Shown here: positions 53,651 through 64,000 of the stretch, piece by piece
Numbering within the stretch: the first letter of the stretch is position 1
How the letters are laid out: each line of letters starts with the position of its first letter
From: Dipteris shenzhenensis
Lineage: Eukaryota > Polypodiophyta > Polypodiopsida > Gleicheniales
NCBI GenBank assembly: GCA_047967505.1
Contig: CM106541.1
DNA: 64,000 nt
Direction: 5' to 3' (one strand)
Position numbers and translations under genes: made by a program
The notes under the pieces: generated by a model
What the model was told of the DNA's origin: nothing
Seen by the model: only the letters and a program-made list of their open reading frames with translations
Databases searched by the model: none

Positions 53651-56610
53651 TTAAGGCCCTCACACAGTAAAGAGACTGGCCTGCTGGCTAAGGTGCTTGT
53701 GATCTCTTGGAATTTGCAAGGGGCTTGTAGTCAATTCAAAAAGAAACGTTGTTTGTGCCTTAATGCTGAAAGGAGGCCAGACATTGTGCTGTTGCAAGAA
53801 TGTAAGTGAGGAGATGATGATGAACTCTGATTTGCTTTCAAACAAATGAGGTTCTGTTCTGGTTAATTTCCCCTTCAGAGGTAAAGGGGGTTCGGCGATT
53901 GTTGCTCGGGCATCTGTGAGCTTGCAGGAACTTGATCGACACTCCTTGGGTTGGTATGTCAGGGCCAGGGTCTCTATTCATGGTTTCCCTTTCTACGTGT
54001 GGTGAGCGTGTATGCTTCCAACATGGCTATCTCTCATCTTAATTATTGGAATGACTTGAGTGCATCTTTATCTGATGCATGTTGGATGATTGGTGGTGAT
54101 TGGAACATGACTGTCAATCACGGTCTCATGCAAATGGTACTATTGTGGGAAAAGAAAAGGAAGCTTGGGAATGCCTATGTCTCTCTTGGAGTTTGATGGA
54201 TTGTGCCGAACTTAATAGTGAAAGGGGTGTGCTCTTCTCATGGAACAATAGGAGAAAAGGGCCAGAATTTAGGGTAGCTAGGTTGGACAGTTCTTTAGTT
54301 CCAATGATGGGTGGTGGATGAAGGCTCCCATTGGGGGGGAGACCCTTGTTGGTACGGAAATTTTCTGATCATGACCCTGTGGCTTGGTCCTTTTTTATTC
54401 CTTTGGGGGTAGAGAGGCCCCTGGACATTCCTTTCAAATTCGCCAATAGGTGGTTGCTAGATGAGGATTTCTGTAATCAGATCAGAGATGTTTGGAAGGA
54501 GTGCACTCATAGTTTGGAAGACCCATGTCTTAGATGGGACGTAGGTATTAGGGGAGTCCATCTTTTTGCTAAGAAATGGGCCAAGTAGGAAAGAGATCGT
54601 TCTCACAGGCTCTCAGGTTACTGCCATTAGGGAATGCCTCTCTCTTGCTCTGACAGATGCTCCTAGGGATGTTATTCTTTCTACCTTACTAGTTGAGTGT
54701 GAAGCTGCAATAAAAGAAATGGAATGGTAGAAAGTAGAGAAGGCCAGAACACAGAGTAGACAAGTCTGGCTCAAGGTAGGTGACTACCCCTCGAAGATGT
54801 TTTTCCAAGCTAATAGGAGGAAGCATACCTGGGACAACATTGAAAGAGTCCAAGATAAGGATGGAAAGTTGGTCACAGGCTGTGTGGCACATTGTTGATG
54901 TTTCAAAAGGGAATTGGCGGAGATAATAGGCAGACATCCAGTGTTGGATGCAACCTGAAAGGAGAGTGTAAATAGACTCTTGGCCCCTATTAGCGTTAGA
55001 GTTCCTCAGGAGTAGAAGGTTAGACTGAATCAACCGCTCTTGGTCTTGGAATTCGAAGAGGCGTTCCAGCAAATGAAGCTAGATAAATCCCCGGGACCTG
55101 ATGGCATATCTGTGGAATTTTTCTGTCACATTCGGAACCTCTTGAAAGAGGATTTTATCTCCATGGCCACTGCTTCAGTTGAGCGCGGGTTCTTGTCTGA
55201 AGACATGAATGCTGGGCTATTGAAAATCTTTCCTAAGCATCTTGATAGGTTAAGAGTAGGTGATTAGAGGCCAATCACCATGTTAAATGTATCATACAAA
55301 TTAATAGCCAAAGATCTTGCTGTGAGAGTCCAAAGTACTTGCATGCAGATAGTTGATAGAGAGCAAAATGGCTTTATAAAGGGCCATGATATTTTAGAAA
55401 ATATCCTTAATGTTTCATCGGTTCTTGACTATGCAGTGTCTTTGGGGCAATATCAAGTTGGTGCTGCAGCACTTGGATTTTGGGGAAGATTTGATCAAGA
55501 ATGTCTGTACGTTGTTTGGAAATGCCTCTACCATTTTATGCATCAATGGAGGTGTGACTGGCAAATTTGGGTTGTGTAGATCCATATGGCAGGGGTGCCT
55601 GCTGGCCCCCCTCCTATTTACCATTTGTACAATTCCATTAATGAATAGTATCAAATATATATTGAGTCAGTGCTTGCCGAAGGGGATTAGCCTCCCAGCT
55701 GACCATCAATTTTGTCTTCAAATGTTTGCATATGACCTTCTAGTCTTTGTGGAGGAGGTGAAGGCAAGTGTGGACTGTTTATTTCAGCTCTTGCAGTGTT
55801 ACTGTGTTGCCTTGGGTTCAGTCTGAAATGCTGGAAATGTAGGGTTGGGCTGAGTGGTGACTCGAGTTTACTTGAAAATGTTTGGTGTGAGTTAGCTACC
55901 ACTATTGAGGGGAAACTACCGGCTGCCTTTAACATTTGAAGAGCTAGGGCCCTATATAAAAAAGGGGTGAAATGCTGGTTGAATCTGTGGGATCTGAAGC
56001 AAGCCTTTTGAAAGTCGCTTGATAGAATCAGCAAAGAGTTCAACCTTTCTCAAGTGGAAGCTACATTTCTCTCGAATATAGTGGTCAATTTGCCTCAATC
56101 ATGGCCAACGAACTCATTTCCATCTCCTCAATGGAGGGAGTCCCAATGGTTGGTGGGGCATACTAAGCTGTCCAAGCTAGTCCCCAAGATCTATTACAGA
56201 GAACTATTAGAATTGAATGTGGGTAGTTGGGACCTAAATTCCATTTGGAACACTCGAAGAAGCCCACATTGGTGGCGAGATAGATTTGAGGAGACATGGA
56301 ATTCCCCCCCCTCCCACGCAAGTTAAAATTTTTTCTTTGGAAGCTTTTCCATGCTTGGCTACCAGTTAGGAGCAAGTTGGCGAGGAGGATACAAATCAAT
56401 CCCTTGTGTGCACTCTATGGTCTCTCCCAAGGGAAGATTCAACACTTACTTTGGGAGTGCCCTATAATGAGGCCCGTTTGGAGAAAGTTGAAGCATGCTT
56501 CCATTGTGATAGGATTGATTGGCATTGCTGATAAGGCAGTACGTTGGCAATTGGCATTGCTTGGGGACACTCGGAGGATGCCGTCAATCTTAGCTACTTG
56601 CTAGATTTTT
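53650..56610 (+). mobile_element. L1-type LINE ORF2, decayed
   Basis: The three ORF2 domains are in order. AP endonuclease: VLVISWNLQGACSQFKKK and DIVLLQECK (53685-53805), GGDWNMT near 54090-54115, ARLDSSL near 54280, KFSDHDPVAWSF near 54360-54400. Reverse transcriptase: LDKSPGPDGISVEFF near 55077-55125, RPITMLNVSYKLIAKDLAVRV near 55268-55335, NGFIKGHDILENIL near 55368-55410. The catalytic box reads FAYDLLVFVEE near 55725 (FADD expected). C-terminal zinc-binding domain: LKFFLWKLFHAWLPVRSKL and ALYGLSQGKIQHLLWECP near 56410-56470. Stops and frameshifts are frequent. ORF1 and a poly(A) are not evident. Confidence 0.85.
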
Positions 56611-58430
56611 TAATGTGCTGCTCTACTAATGGCAATTTGGTCCACCAGGAATTACAATTGTGTTAAATTTATTTTTGTAGGTAGATGATGAAGCCTAACT
56701 GGCTACATCTATAGGCACTAGTAAAGGCTACATCTACAATAGCATAGAAGTTTGCATGTATAGGCGATGTGGCAATAGATGCATGTTTACTTAGTAAAGG
56801 TAGTAGTAGTGGAATGGACACAAAAGCATCTTCTAAATGCTATATGGGTGAGGTGGCTTTATACCCTATTTGACACATTAGATAATTCCTTGTTGATTTC
56901 CTATTATGGTATTTAGATGCACTTACATTCTTTAACCAATAATGCACAATTTAACCCTTTAACGGAACACTTGGGTTTGAAATTGCATTTTCATGGGTGA
57001 TTAGGTTGCAAGAGCTATTACATGTTTACATGTATCAAGAGGGACAATGATAGCTCCATGGTTGAGTAACATTCTATTGTGTAGAGAGAACTTCTAAGGA
57101 ACTTATGTCATGATGCCAAAAATTGTTGGTTCCTTCCCCATTAAAAAGGGTAGTCACTTAGTTAGTTTTCAACATCATTGTGCTAATTACATGCATGTAT
57201 GACCTATGAAAATTATTGCTTGAAATAATGTTAATCTATTATTTCATAACTTAGACATGCAATGTGTGCACACGTGACATACATATCTTACACATGTACA
57301 CACACACACATGAAGTTAAGTATAAATGGTGTTGCAATGTTGAGACTTTATTATGTTGGTCTTCTCCAAGACATACATATGTACATACACACACACATCT
57401 TGAGGTATTGAGTGCAAATAGCATTATGTTACATTGAATCTTTAGTGTTGGTCTTCTCTAAGGCAATCAAGATGTCTCATGAGTTTGGCAATTGCAATAG
57501 AGTTATGGAAGTTATGTGATTTTTCTTTTGCATCAAATTCTCTAGAGCTACAAGTCTACACTAAATGAGAGACTACTAGCTTTGTCTTCTCAATGTTTTC
57601 CTCATTCTCATCAACAATACCTTGTCTACATAGGTCTATTGTATAGGCCAAGGCTTTGTACGCATGCAATAGTTCATTGATATTACTAGTCTCAAGTTCA
57701 AATCTTTCAAGGTCATAGATATTACAAGTCAACAATTGTCATGGGACTTCATTACATCTTGGATTGTAATCCTTTTACAATATCCTTTTACAATCTATAG
57801 TTAACTAATTGAATTCTCATTTCTTAGTTGTATACATTTTAGCAATAGCTTGATTGGCTATTCTTATTGGCAATATCCTTAATACACTAAACTTAGGAAA
57901 TGTACATTTCTTATTGACTACACCACCCTACTGGCCACAGGTTATGATCAGGCCTTGTCCCTAAAAATATTTCAAATTCAAGCTCATTGCGAAGGCTTGC
58001 ATTAGATTCATAAATATGCAAAGCTACCACTGACCATTCTCAGGTTTCCGCTGTAGATATTCGAGCTAGCTCTTTCAGAAGCGCATATTCTCAGGTTTCC
58101 ACTGTAGACATTCTAATTAGCCACTAAAGTCAATGTCCTGTTTCAATCAAATTTCTGAGTCACGAATTCAATTCGAGGAAAATCCACGCCAATTTACATC
58201 TCGAAAGCGAGAAAAAGCTCACATTCTTGTCTGAAACTAAGTGAAATTCCCGCTGAATTAAAAACGCAATGCAAACTTGAGAAAATACGTAAGAGCTTCT
58301 CAATCGAGGAAGCGCGAAAAGCAAACCTCAGCTCCTATAGCCTGTCCACAATTAGTTCGCCTGAGTAAAATTCGCTATACCCTAGCATCCAGAAGCAGTC
58401 GGACTTCTTTAACGCAGGGAAATTAAATTC
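56611..58430. other. No recognisable gene
   Basis: AT-rich with no domain. Two imperfect repeats of about 90 bp containing ACACACACAC and TTGGTCTTCTC lie at 57290-57375 and 57385-57465. A 60-bp direct repeat containing TTCTCAGGTTTCC lies near 58035-58120. The last 250 bp are the downstream flank of the histone gene. Confidence 0.45.
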
Positions 58431-58675
58431 ATTACTCTACAGTGGATTGCACTCGCATAGAAAACGACATCTCAACTGCCGTAGTCTGAAAAACATGTAA
58501 GAGCTTAACAGAAGGTCAAGAAAGATACACCGAGTTAGAAAGGGCAAATGCTCAAGAGGAAAGATCAACATTCTGTTGATAATAATTACAATCTTTGGTT
58601 CCCACATAAATGTCTGGAGTTGCACCGCAATGGCACCATCCAAGGCCCGCCAGAGTTTAGAGCAGAAAGTAAAGA

Positions 58676-59011
<336 letters not shown>

Positions 59012-59129
59012 TCACCAACAAGATGTGCAGACTCTGCAGAGTAACAAGATGAATAGCGACAATCTGCAGAGCAACAAGATTGAATAGCGGGATGAATCCA
59101 AACACGAATTTAACACTGCCACTCTTTGG

Positions 59130-59137
59130 TTTATATA
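59130..59137 (-). promoter_or_regulatory. TATA box of the histone H4 gene
   Basis: Reads TATATAAA on the gene strand, 143 bp before the ATG, which leaves a 5' UTR of about 110 bp. C-rich (gene strand G-rich) sequence follows immediately upstream. Confidence 0.75.
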
Positions 59138-59256
59138 ACTCCCCCTCCCTCTCTCATAGCCGTCCGATCCTCATTCCATCCACGGCTCTCCTCTCCCCTT
59201 CCCTTACATCCTCAGCCGCCCATCTTGTTTGCATCAACGGTCCTCCTTCCCCCCAC

Positions 59257-59480
59257 CCCGGATCGATCCATAGCCCACCCTACCGTCGACTTCCTCTCAT
59301 AGTGTGCCTTGAGCACATTCCCTCGTCCATCAAAATAAGGCAGGTTTCACACACAAGCGCACCCAAACATCCAATCAACGATGACCTTTGTTTCACACAC
59401 AGGCACCTAGAATCAGCCAATCAACGATGGCACTGTCTTGACCTTCGTTTCACACACAGGCACCCAGATTCAACAAAAAA
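59257..59480 (-). promoter_or_regulatory. Upstream repeated elements of the histone H4 promoter
   Basis: CCCGGATC at 59257-59264 differs at one base from the plant histone octamer CGCGGATC. Further upstream, GTTTCACACACA(A/G)GC starts at 59344, 59390 and 59447, and CCAATCAACGATG occurs at 59371-59383 and 59417-59429. These hold CCAAT-box cores. Their closeness to a histone gene suggests cell-cycle regulation, but this is inference from position and word similarity. Confidence 0.5.
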
Positions 59481-59504
59481 ATGATGTGGTAGCTGACTCG
59501 ATGC

Positions 59505-59665
59505 CTAGACATGCTCAAAAATGTGGGTGGCCTCAATTTACCGCCCGAAAACACGTCTAGCCATACTCCACCAATTAGGAGGAGAGGCCAAGATTTGAAC
59601 CTAGGTCCCCCTATCCAAAACTAGGGGGGTCACCAAGTCCATTGGGATGCTAGAACCTCATGCTT
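59505..59665 (-). mobile_element. Possible tRNA-derived SINE
   Basis: On the minus strand, GGTTCTAGCATCCCAATGG (A-box-like) is followed about 45 bp later by GGACCTAGGTTCAAATCT, whose GGTTCAAATC matches an RNA polymerase III B box. A tail of about 100 bp unrelated to tRNA follows. No cloverleaf of a functional tRNA can be drawn by eye. The structure fits a plant SINE head and body. No clear A-tail or target duplication was found. Confidence 0.45.
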
Positions 59666-59669
59666 TTTA

Positions 59670-61680
59670 CAATATAATTAAATCATCGGATAGTGTGAAA
59701 CCATCCGCCCACAGACACCACTCTACACCTCAAGGAAGGGCGGACGCTGTATTTTGTTCTATCTTCTATTCACGGATGGGTTTGAAACCGCCCTAAATAA
59801 CAGAGACAAAGTTGTCTCGTGATCTCGATGTGTTTCCTTGTGTCTCAATGACATGCACAAAGCACCTTTTCTGCTTATGGCTACAGGAGTTTCGCTTAAG
59901 TGTAGCAATATAAATGCCTAAAGGAGCTCCGCAATGTGCGGCATGCCAAGTCTTGAGCTTAACATTGCCAATTTTCTAATAGAGGCCTATTTTTTGGAAA
60001 GCCCATTCGTGGAAATGCTCACTTTCTTAGAGAGCAGTCATGCCGGTTCATGGAAGTCTTTGGTATCACGATCACGCATCCAAGGTTGTTTGGAAAGAGC
60101 CAATAAGTCTAATTGGAGGAGTGAGCTCAGAGTTGTGTGCATTTATATTCTCTGGCGCTGCAGAATAAAATCTATTTGCAGAAGAGGTAACAAACTTACT
60201 TCAAGCCAATGCCCCTCCTCAAAAGGAGGGGCAATATTTTGTTGTGGAAGACAGAGCAATTCCCAAAGCAATTTTCCATATTTGAGAATTTGTGGCATGG
60301 CGTGATTGCTCTCTTAGGGTAGTTACCCACCAAAAGTGTGCGAGTGGGCATTGCTACATACACACGAAAGCAGTAAAGATGGGTCCTTGCGTGCCCAAGC
60401 TTGGGCAAGTGGCAAAATTCCTACGTGACAAATTGAATGTCCAATTGTGGCATCTCACACATTAAATTTTGGTTGGTTGATTGCTCATCCAATATCCTAT
60501 AGACTATTATGTTAAACTCAATACGTGACCACAAACTCAAGCATAAGAGGAGCATGATTCAAGTGAAATAATTGGCAAAGACACTCTGTGACTAGTATCC
60601 TGCTGCATTCAATGAAAAATATGCACCAGGCGTTAACAAGCTCCTATTTCCACCCCTATAAGCAAACTCGTATCCTGTAGTATGGAAAAGTTTAAGGAAA
60701 ACATTGCACTTAATGCATCAATTAAGCTAGTGACGACTCATCAAGCACAATCGAACAATCATCAAGGAAAGTCTAATCAAGTAAGTTGAAGCAAAAAACC
60801 AAATATCTATTCGGATCTATGCCGTGGTGTATCCGTCAACCATGAGTAGCAAAAGAACCTATGAAAAAAGCAAAATAGGGATTATGCCACTCTACCATGA
60901 TCACTTCCATGCTACAAATAAAGGAATACATAATCGTTTTAGCTTACTTTTAGGGTTCATCCCAACCACTAAAAAGAGAGCCAATGCTATCTATTTGTAT
61001 TCATAAAATCTTTACGAACATTATCGTGTTCAATATAAGGATAGGAGCCAGCTCAATGGGTAGTCTTAAACAAATATAAATACTATTCGAATTTTAACCT
61101 TATGCAAAAGCTTTTTTTTTAACACAAAGTAAAACTTGATTATACATATAGATGGGAATCAGGTCACCATTGTAAGTATGTATTTAGTAATTAAGTTGAA
61201 AATATTCCCTTAGAAAAGGATCATAGCTCAATCAACATAATCCAAAATTTACAAGATCTCATTCATACCATTAGAATGTTTTCATCACTTGTCATAAGTA
61301 CTAACCTCAATTGGCATTATGTATTTGGACCAGAATAGTTTTTAGTATAGGATATAATGGAGCAATATATTTATGTAATATCTAGTGATCATAGTTTCTA
61401 ATATAGGATAAAATGGAGCATAGAGTAACGTTGTCATTCAAAAATGATAATATATCTTCTTTGACCATATACAAGTATCATGCATTCATACAAAAAGTTA
61501 GTCATAAACTGCAATATAATGTGCCCATAATGCATGTACATTAAATCTTCACATGTTAGAATGTGAGAAAGGGAATAATTTAATTATGAAATCAGGGATC
61601 AATGTAGGAAATGGTCTTCTATGCACACATGTATGCTAAGGGTCCATCTAATACAATATTGAAAATTGATGTGAGTATGA
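59670..61680. other. No recognisable gene
   Basis: AT-rich with stops in all frames. Short open frames (for example 59934-60305) show no domain. I see no repeat ends or RNA motifs. Confidence 0.45.
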
Positions 61681-61829
61681 GTGTATGCATCCATCGGTGA
61701 TGTATATGAGTGTATGCATCCATCCGTGATGTATATTGTTGTACTAATCCATGCTGCTTTACGGCTTGAGTTGTTTGTAGTGCAATTAATGATGACAATA
61801 ATGTTCTATTTTTTAAAAGAAAAATGCCA

Positions 61830-62150
61830 TAAAAATTTCATGCTGCAAAACACACACGAAAAAATGGCATTTGTAGCATTAATCCAAGCATTTCCTATAA
61901 GCAATCTACATCCCTCCCTCTTCTGCTTACTCCTTTTGGCCACCTCCACAATTAATCACAACAATGTAGCGCAATTAATCACAACAATGTTGTATTTTCA
62001 AAAAATTTCATGCTACAAAACACACATGAAAAAATGGCATTTGTAGCATTAATCCAAGCATTTCCTACAAGCAATCTACATCCCTCCCTTTCCTGCTTAC
62101 TCCTTTCGGCCACCTCCACCCTCTTGTTGCCTTCAAGACTGCCTCTTGCC
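61830..62150 (+). repeat. 170-bp tandem duplication
   Basis: A block of about 130 matching bp starting AAAATTTCATGCTGCAAAAC (about 61833) recurs 170 bp downstream (about 62003) with a handful of substitutions. It includes ATTAATCCAAGCATTTCCTA and CTACATCCCTCCCT words. Confidence 0.85.
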
Positions 62151-62416
62151 TCCTCGCCTCCTTGCTTTCACACGTCCTCACCTCCTTGCTTTTTTGCCTT
62201 CTCACCTCCTTGCATCATGCTTGTTGTTGGCGATTCCAAGGCCGTCCCTCCCCTCATTGGCCAGCTCCTCTACTCCTCACATCGTCCTTCCCCTCATTTT
62301 GGTGTCTCCAATGAATAGCTTGGAAGTCTTGTTTTTGGAGGGGGGAAGCATAAGAATGGAAACATGTTAATGCGTTGTCATTTTTTGTGCTTTTGCCACC
62401 CAAAAACAAGACCTAC

Positions 62417-62550
62417 AAAGCCCTTGCTTAATCTTGAATGAGCCTCTTGATTTTGGGGGTGTAATGGTCGAAAATGGTAGCGTATTAGGCCATTTTCGAC
62501 CATTATACCCCCAAAATCAAGAGGCTCATACAAGCTTAAGCAAGGGCTTT
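62417..62550 (+). repeat. Long near-perfect inverted repeat (61-bp arms, 12-nt loop)
   Basis: The left arm is 62417-62477 and the right arm 62490-62550. Fifty-eight of 61 positions pair by eye, with mismatches only at three scattered sites. RNA from either strand would fold into a single long hairpin. Arms begin AAAGCCCTTGCTTAA and close at AAAATGG/CCATTTT. It may be a foldback transposon remnant or a young MIRNA or hairpin-siRNA locus. No target-site duplication was obvious. Confidence 0.92.
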
Positions 62551-62976
62551 GCAAGCATTGCAAGTCTAGTAAATGAAATCAATCAGATTAGGAATTGGCA
62601 AACTCGGTTTGGGAATGGTCAGAAATACTTTATCTTTGAATAATGCCTTGGATCATGGGATGGGGTCCCATGAACCTGCTGCCTGTGATGACGAATGGTT
62701 CTGCCCTTGACTAAAGGTGACATGTGTGTAGTAGTAAAAGGAAAAAAATGTGGATATGATAGCCCTCACGGAATCTCTAAGGGGTCTTGATTTTGGCCAT
62801 GATTTGCACCTTCTAGCACTTGAGCCATACATCAATTTCCAACACTTGAGGCACATAGTGGCTTCACCCACGCAACGTTTCCAGCTGCAATCCAAGCATC
62901 AAGCAATCTCATATTTTGTATCCAGAGACATTATGGGAGGTAGAGCCTCTTTTTGGTAGCCTCACTAGCAATATAT

Positions 62977-63562
62977 TGTTAGAGTTAGCTCAAATGTCCA
63001 CCTCTCATGTAACCCACCAATATTCTGTGTACCCAATGTTGTAAGGCCCCCATATGAGGAGAAGCCATGATGGGTATCGGATATTGGGAGGGATCCCCAG
63101 TTTAGACACTGGAAGGGGTCTTAGAGTAGACCAGATGGTTATGAGACGGCTTAGGAGCCAAGAGTAGATACCCGTCTGCAAAAGGGGGGGTTCGGGGGGG
63201 CGATAGCCCCCCCGATAGCAGGGGGTCCGGGGGGCGCAGGCCCCCGGTGGGGGTCTGGGGGGCTGGTCTTCCAGGCCGACTGTCTATTAGGCCGACTGCC
63301 TATTACAGGGCCGACCGTCAACCACTTACACTATATAAGTGGCCACCCCCTATCATCAGATCACCAGTTCTTCACGCTCATAGTCCTCCGTCCAGCATCT
63401 GTCTAGATCACCATCGAAGCTCTGTCTGTAGAGCGCACGGGTGGACAGCCAACCATCAGTTGTATCAGCAGTTTGGTATATCAGAATTTTTGTATTCTCT
63501 CCAGCTTTCCATCGTGTACTTGCGTTTTGTTGTTATCTTCCGCTGCGTACTATTTTCTTACA
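62977..63562 (+). repeat. 5' LTR of the right-edge copia element
   Basis: 586 bp. The TATA box CTATATAAG lies near 63331-63339. Just upstream, 63180-63262 is extremely G-rich with GGGGGG/CCCCCC blocks that can pair or form quadruplexes. Confidence 0.85.
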
Positions 63563-63575
63563 TGGTATCAGAGCT
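63563..63575 (+). promoter_or_regulatory. Primer-binding site
   Basis: TGGTATCAGAGCT directly after the LTR, initiator tRNA-Met type. Confidence 0.9.
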
Positions 63576-63642
63576 CAGGCTATCTGAGTAACGACTTTAT
63601 TGCAAGTTCAACGAGCTTTGTTAGCAAAGGCTACTAGGAGTG

Positions 63643-64000
63643 ATGGCTGCACCAACCCCGTTGCGAATTCGTCCACCTGCCTTCAATGAAGGCAAGCTCG
63701 ATGGGACGAATTATACTTTGTGGAAATTCAAGATCAGCGCGATCTTGGATTCATATGAGCTTCTGGATACTGTTCTGGGATTGGATCCAGATTCGGTTGG
63801 ATCACCGAATCCAAACAACCCCAACATCATAACGCCACCGAATGCAGATCTTCTTCGGGCATGGAAACGAAGGAACGCAGATGCACTCTGCGCTCTTATT
63901 ACCATTTCAAGTGATTCTGTTTTGACTCTGATTCAGCATACAGACAAGGCAAGTGAGGCTTGGAACATACTGAAAGGTCAGTATGAAATGCGGAATCAGA
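63643..64000 (+). CDS. Copia Gag, N-terminal part (cut by window end)
   Basis: The frame is open from ATG at 63643 to the window edge (119 codons). Residues about 14-35 read FNEGKLDGTNYTLWKFKISA, the standard opening of copia Gag (DUF4219-like). The UBN2-type region begins with LLRAWKRRNADALCALITISSDSVLTLI and KASEAWNILKGQY. No stop or shift is present, in contrast to every other copia gag here except the capsid part at 20591-21214. It would coat the element's RNA in virus-like particles. Protease, integrase and RT should follow outside the window. Confidence 0.9.
   Translation, partial: MAAPTPLRIRPPAFNEGKLDGTNYTLWKFKISAILDSYELLDTVLGLDPDSVGSPNPNNPNIITPPNADLLRAWKRRNADALCALITISSDSVLTLIQHTDKASEAWNILKGQYEMRNQ

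Larger units (their letters stand above)
62977..64000 (+). mobile_element. Copia element, 5' end (runs off the window)
   Basis: The LTR (62977-63562) starts TGTTAGAGTTAG and ends TTTCTTACA. Primer-binding site TGGTATCAGAGCT follows at once. An open gag begins at 63643. The preserved order and open frame suggest a younger, possibly intact element; the rest is outside the window. Confidence 0.9.

Noticed and set aside
59505-59665. A functional tRNA gene
   Set aside because: A- and B-box-like words are present but acceptor, anticodon and D arms cannot be paired, so it is treated as a SINE candidate.

Overview
This window looks like nuclear DNA from a land plant with a large, repeat-filled genome. 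It is intron-bearing, AT-leaning, and dominated by plant-type LTR retrotransposons: Ty1/copia and Ty3/gypsy elements with tRNA-iMet primer sites of the TGGTATCAGAGC type. It also holds plant L1-type LINEs, one hAT DNA transposon and a Helitron relative. The only clearly intact host gene is an intronless histone H4 at 58676-58987 on the minus strand, identical by eye to the canonical plant protein. A receptor-kinase-like pseudogene fragment at 52740-52990 and two possible exons at 24841-25422 are the only other hints of host coding sequence. The RepHel-endonuclease (Helentron-type) remnant makes me lean toward a non-flowering plant (fern, lycophyte, bryophyte or gymnosperm), but the sequence does not settle this.

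Layout, left half. A 1.88-kb gag-poor copia element (509-2392, minus) has near-identical 289-bp LTRs and an AAAAC target duplication. From about 5.4 to 23 kb there is a four-level nest. An old copia element on the plus strand (family here called F2) is split at its RNase H by a gag-only copia element on the minus strand (9037-22497, duplication GCCTA). That element is split by a Ty3/gypsy element on the plus strand (9551-20228, duplication TATCA). The gypsy reverse transcriptase is split by a hAT transposon (12883-17344, 8-bp duplication ATGTGCAT). All three inserted elements have matching target duplications, so the order of events is readable. The hAT transposase gene is nearly whole: six exons, with a single premature stop before an acidic tail.

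Layout, middle. A partial LTR (about 23100-23975) and a 34-G homopolymer are followed by a plus-strand LINE that keeps only its 5' UTR and ORF1 (about 26620-28736). From 28.8 to 37.2 kb lie several minus-strand LINE pieces, a solo LTR with a doubled promoter, and a copia integrase piece. At 37318-40083 a recent 2.77-kb deletion-derivative copia element (1-kb LTRs, TTAAG duplication) sits inside a second F2 copy. Further copia and LINE remnants follow to 48.6 kb, including an unusual internal-LTR-internal arrangement around 45305-46444.

Layout, right. At 48.9-52.0 kb lies a decayed Helentron-type gene: the Rep two-tyrosine segment, a Pif1-like helicase and an endonuclease domain in order. Then come the kinase pseudogene, a 3-kb plus-strand LINE (53650-56610), the histone H4 gene with its promoter, a SINE-like tRNA-derived repeat, a striking 61-bp-arm hairpin (62417-62550), and the 5' end of a copia element with an intact open gag that runs off the window (62977-64000).

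Most protein-coding content is therefore transposable-element debris of different ages. By eye, LTR divergence orders the datable insertions as 509-2392 (about 1 mismatch in 289) youngest, then 37318-40083 (about 1%), then the gypsy element (about 7 in 451). All domain calls come from reading translations for family motifs; no database search was run.
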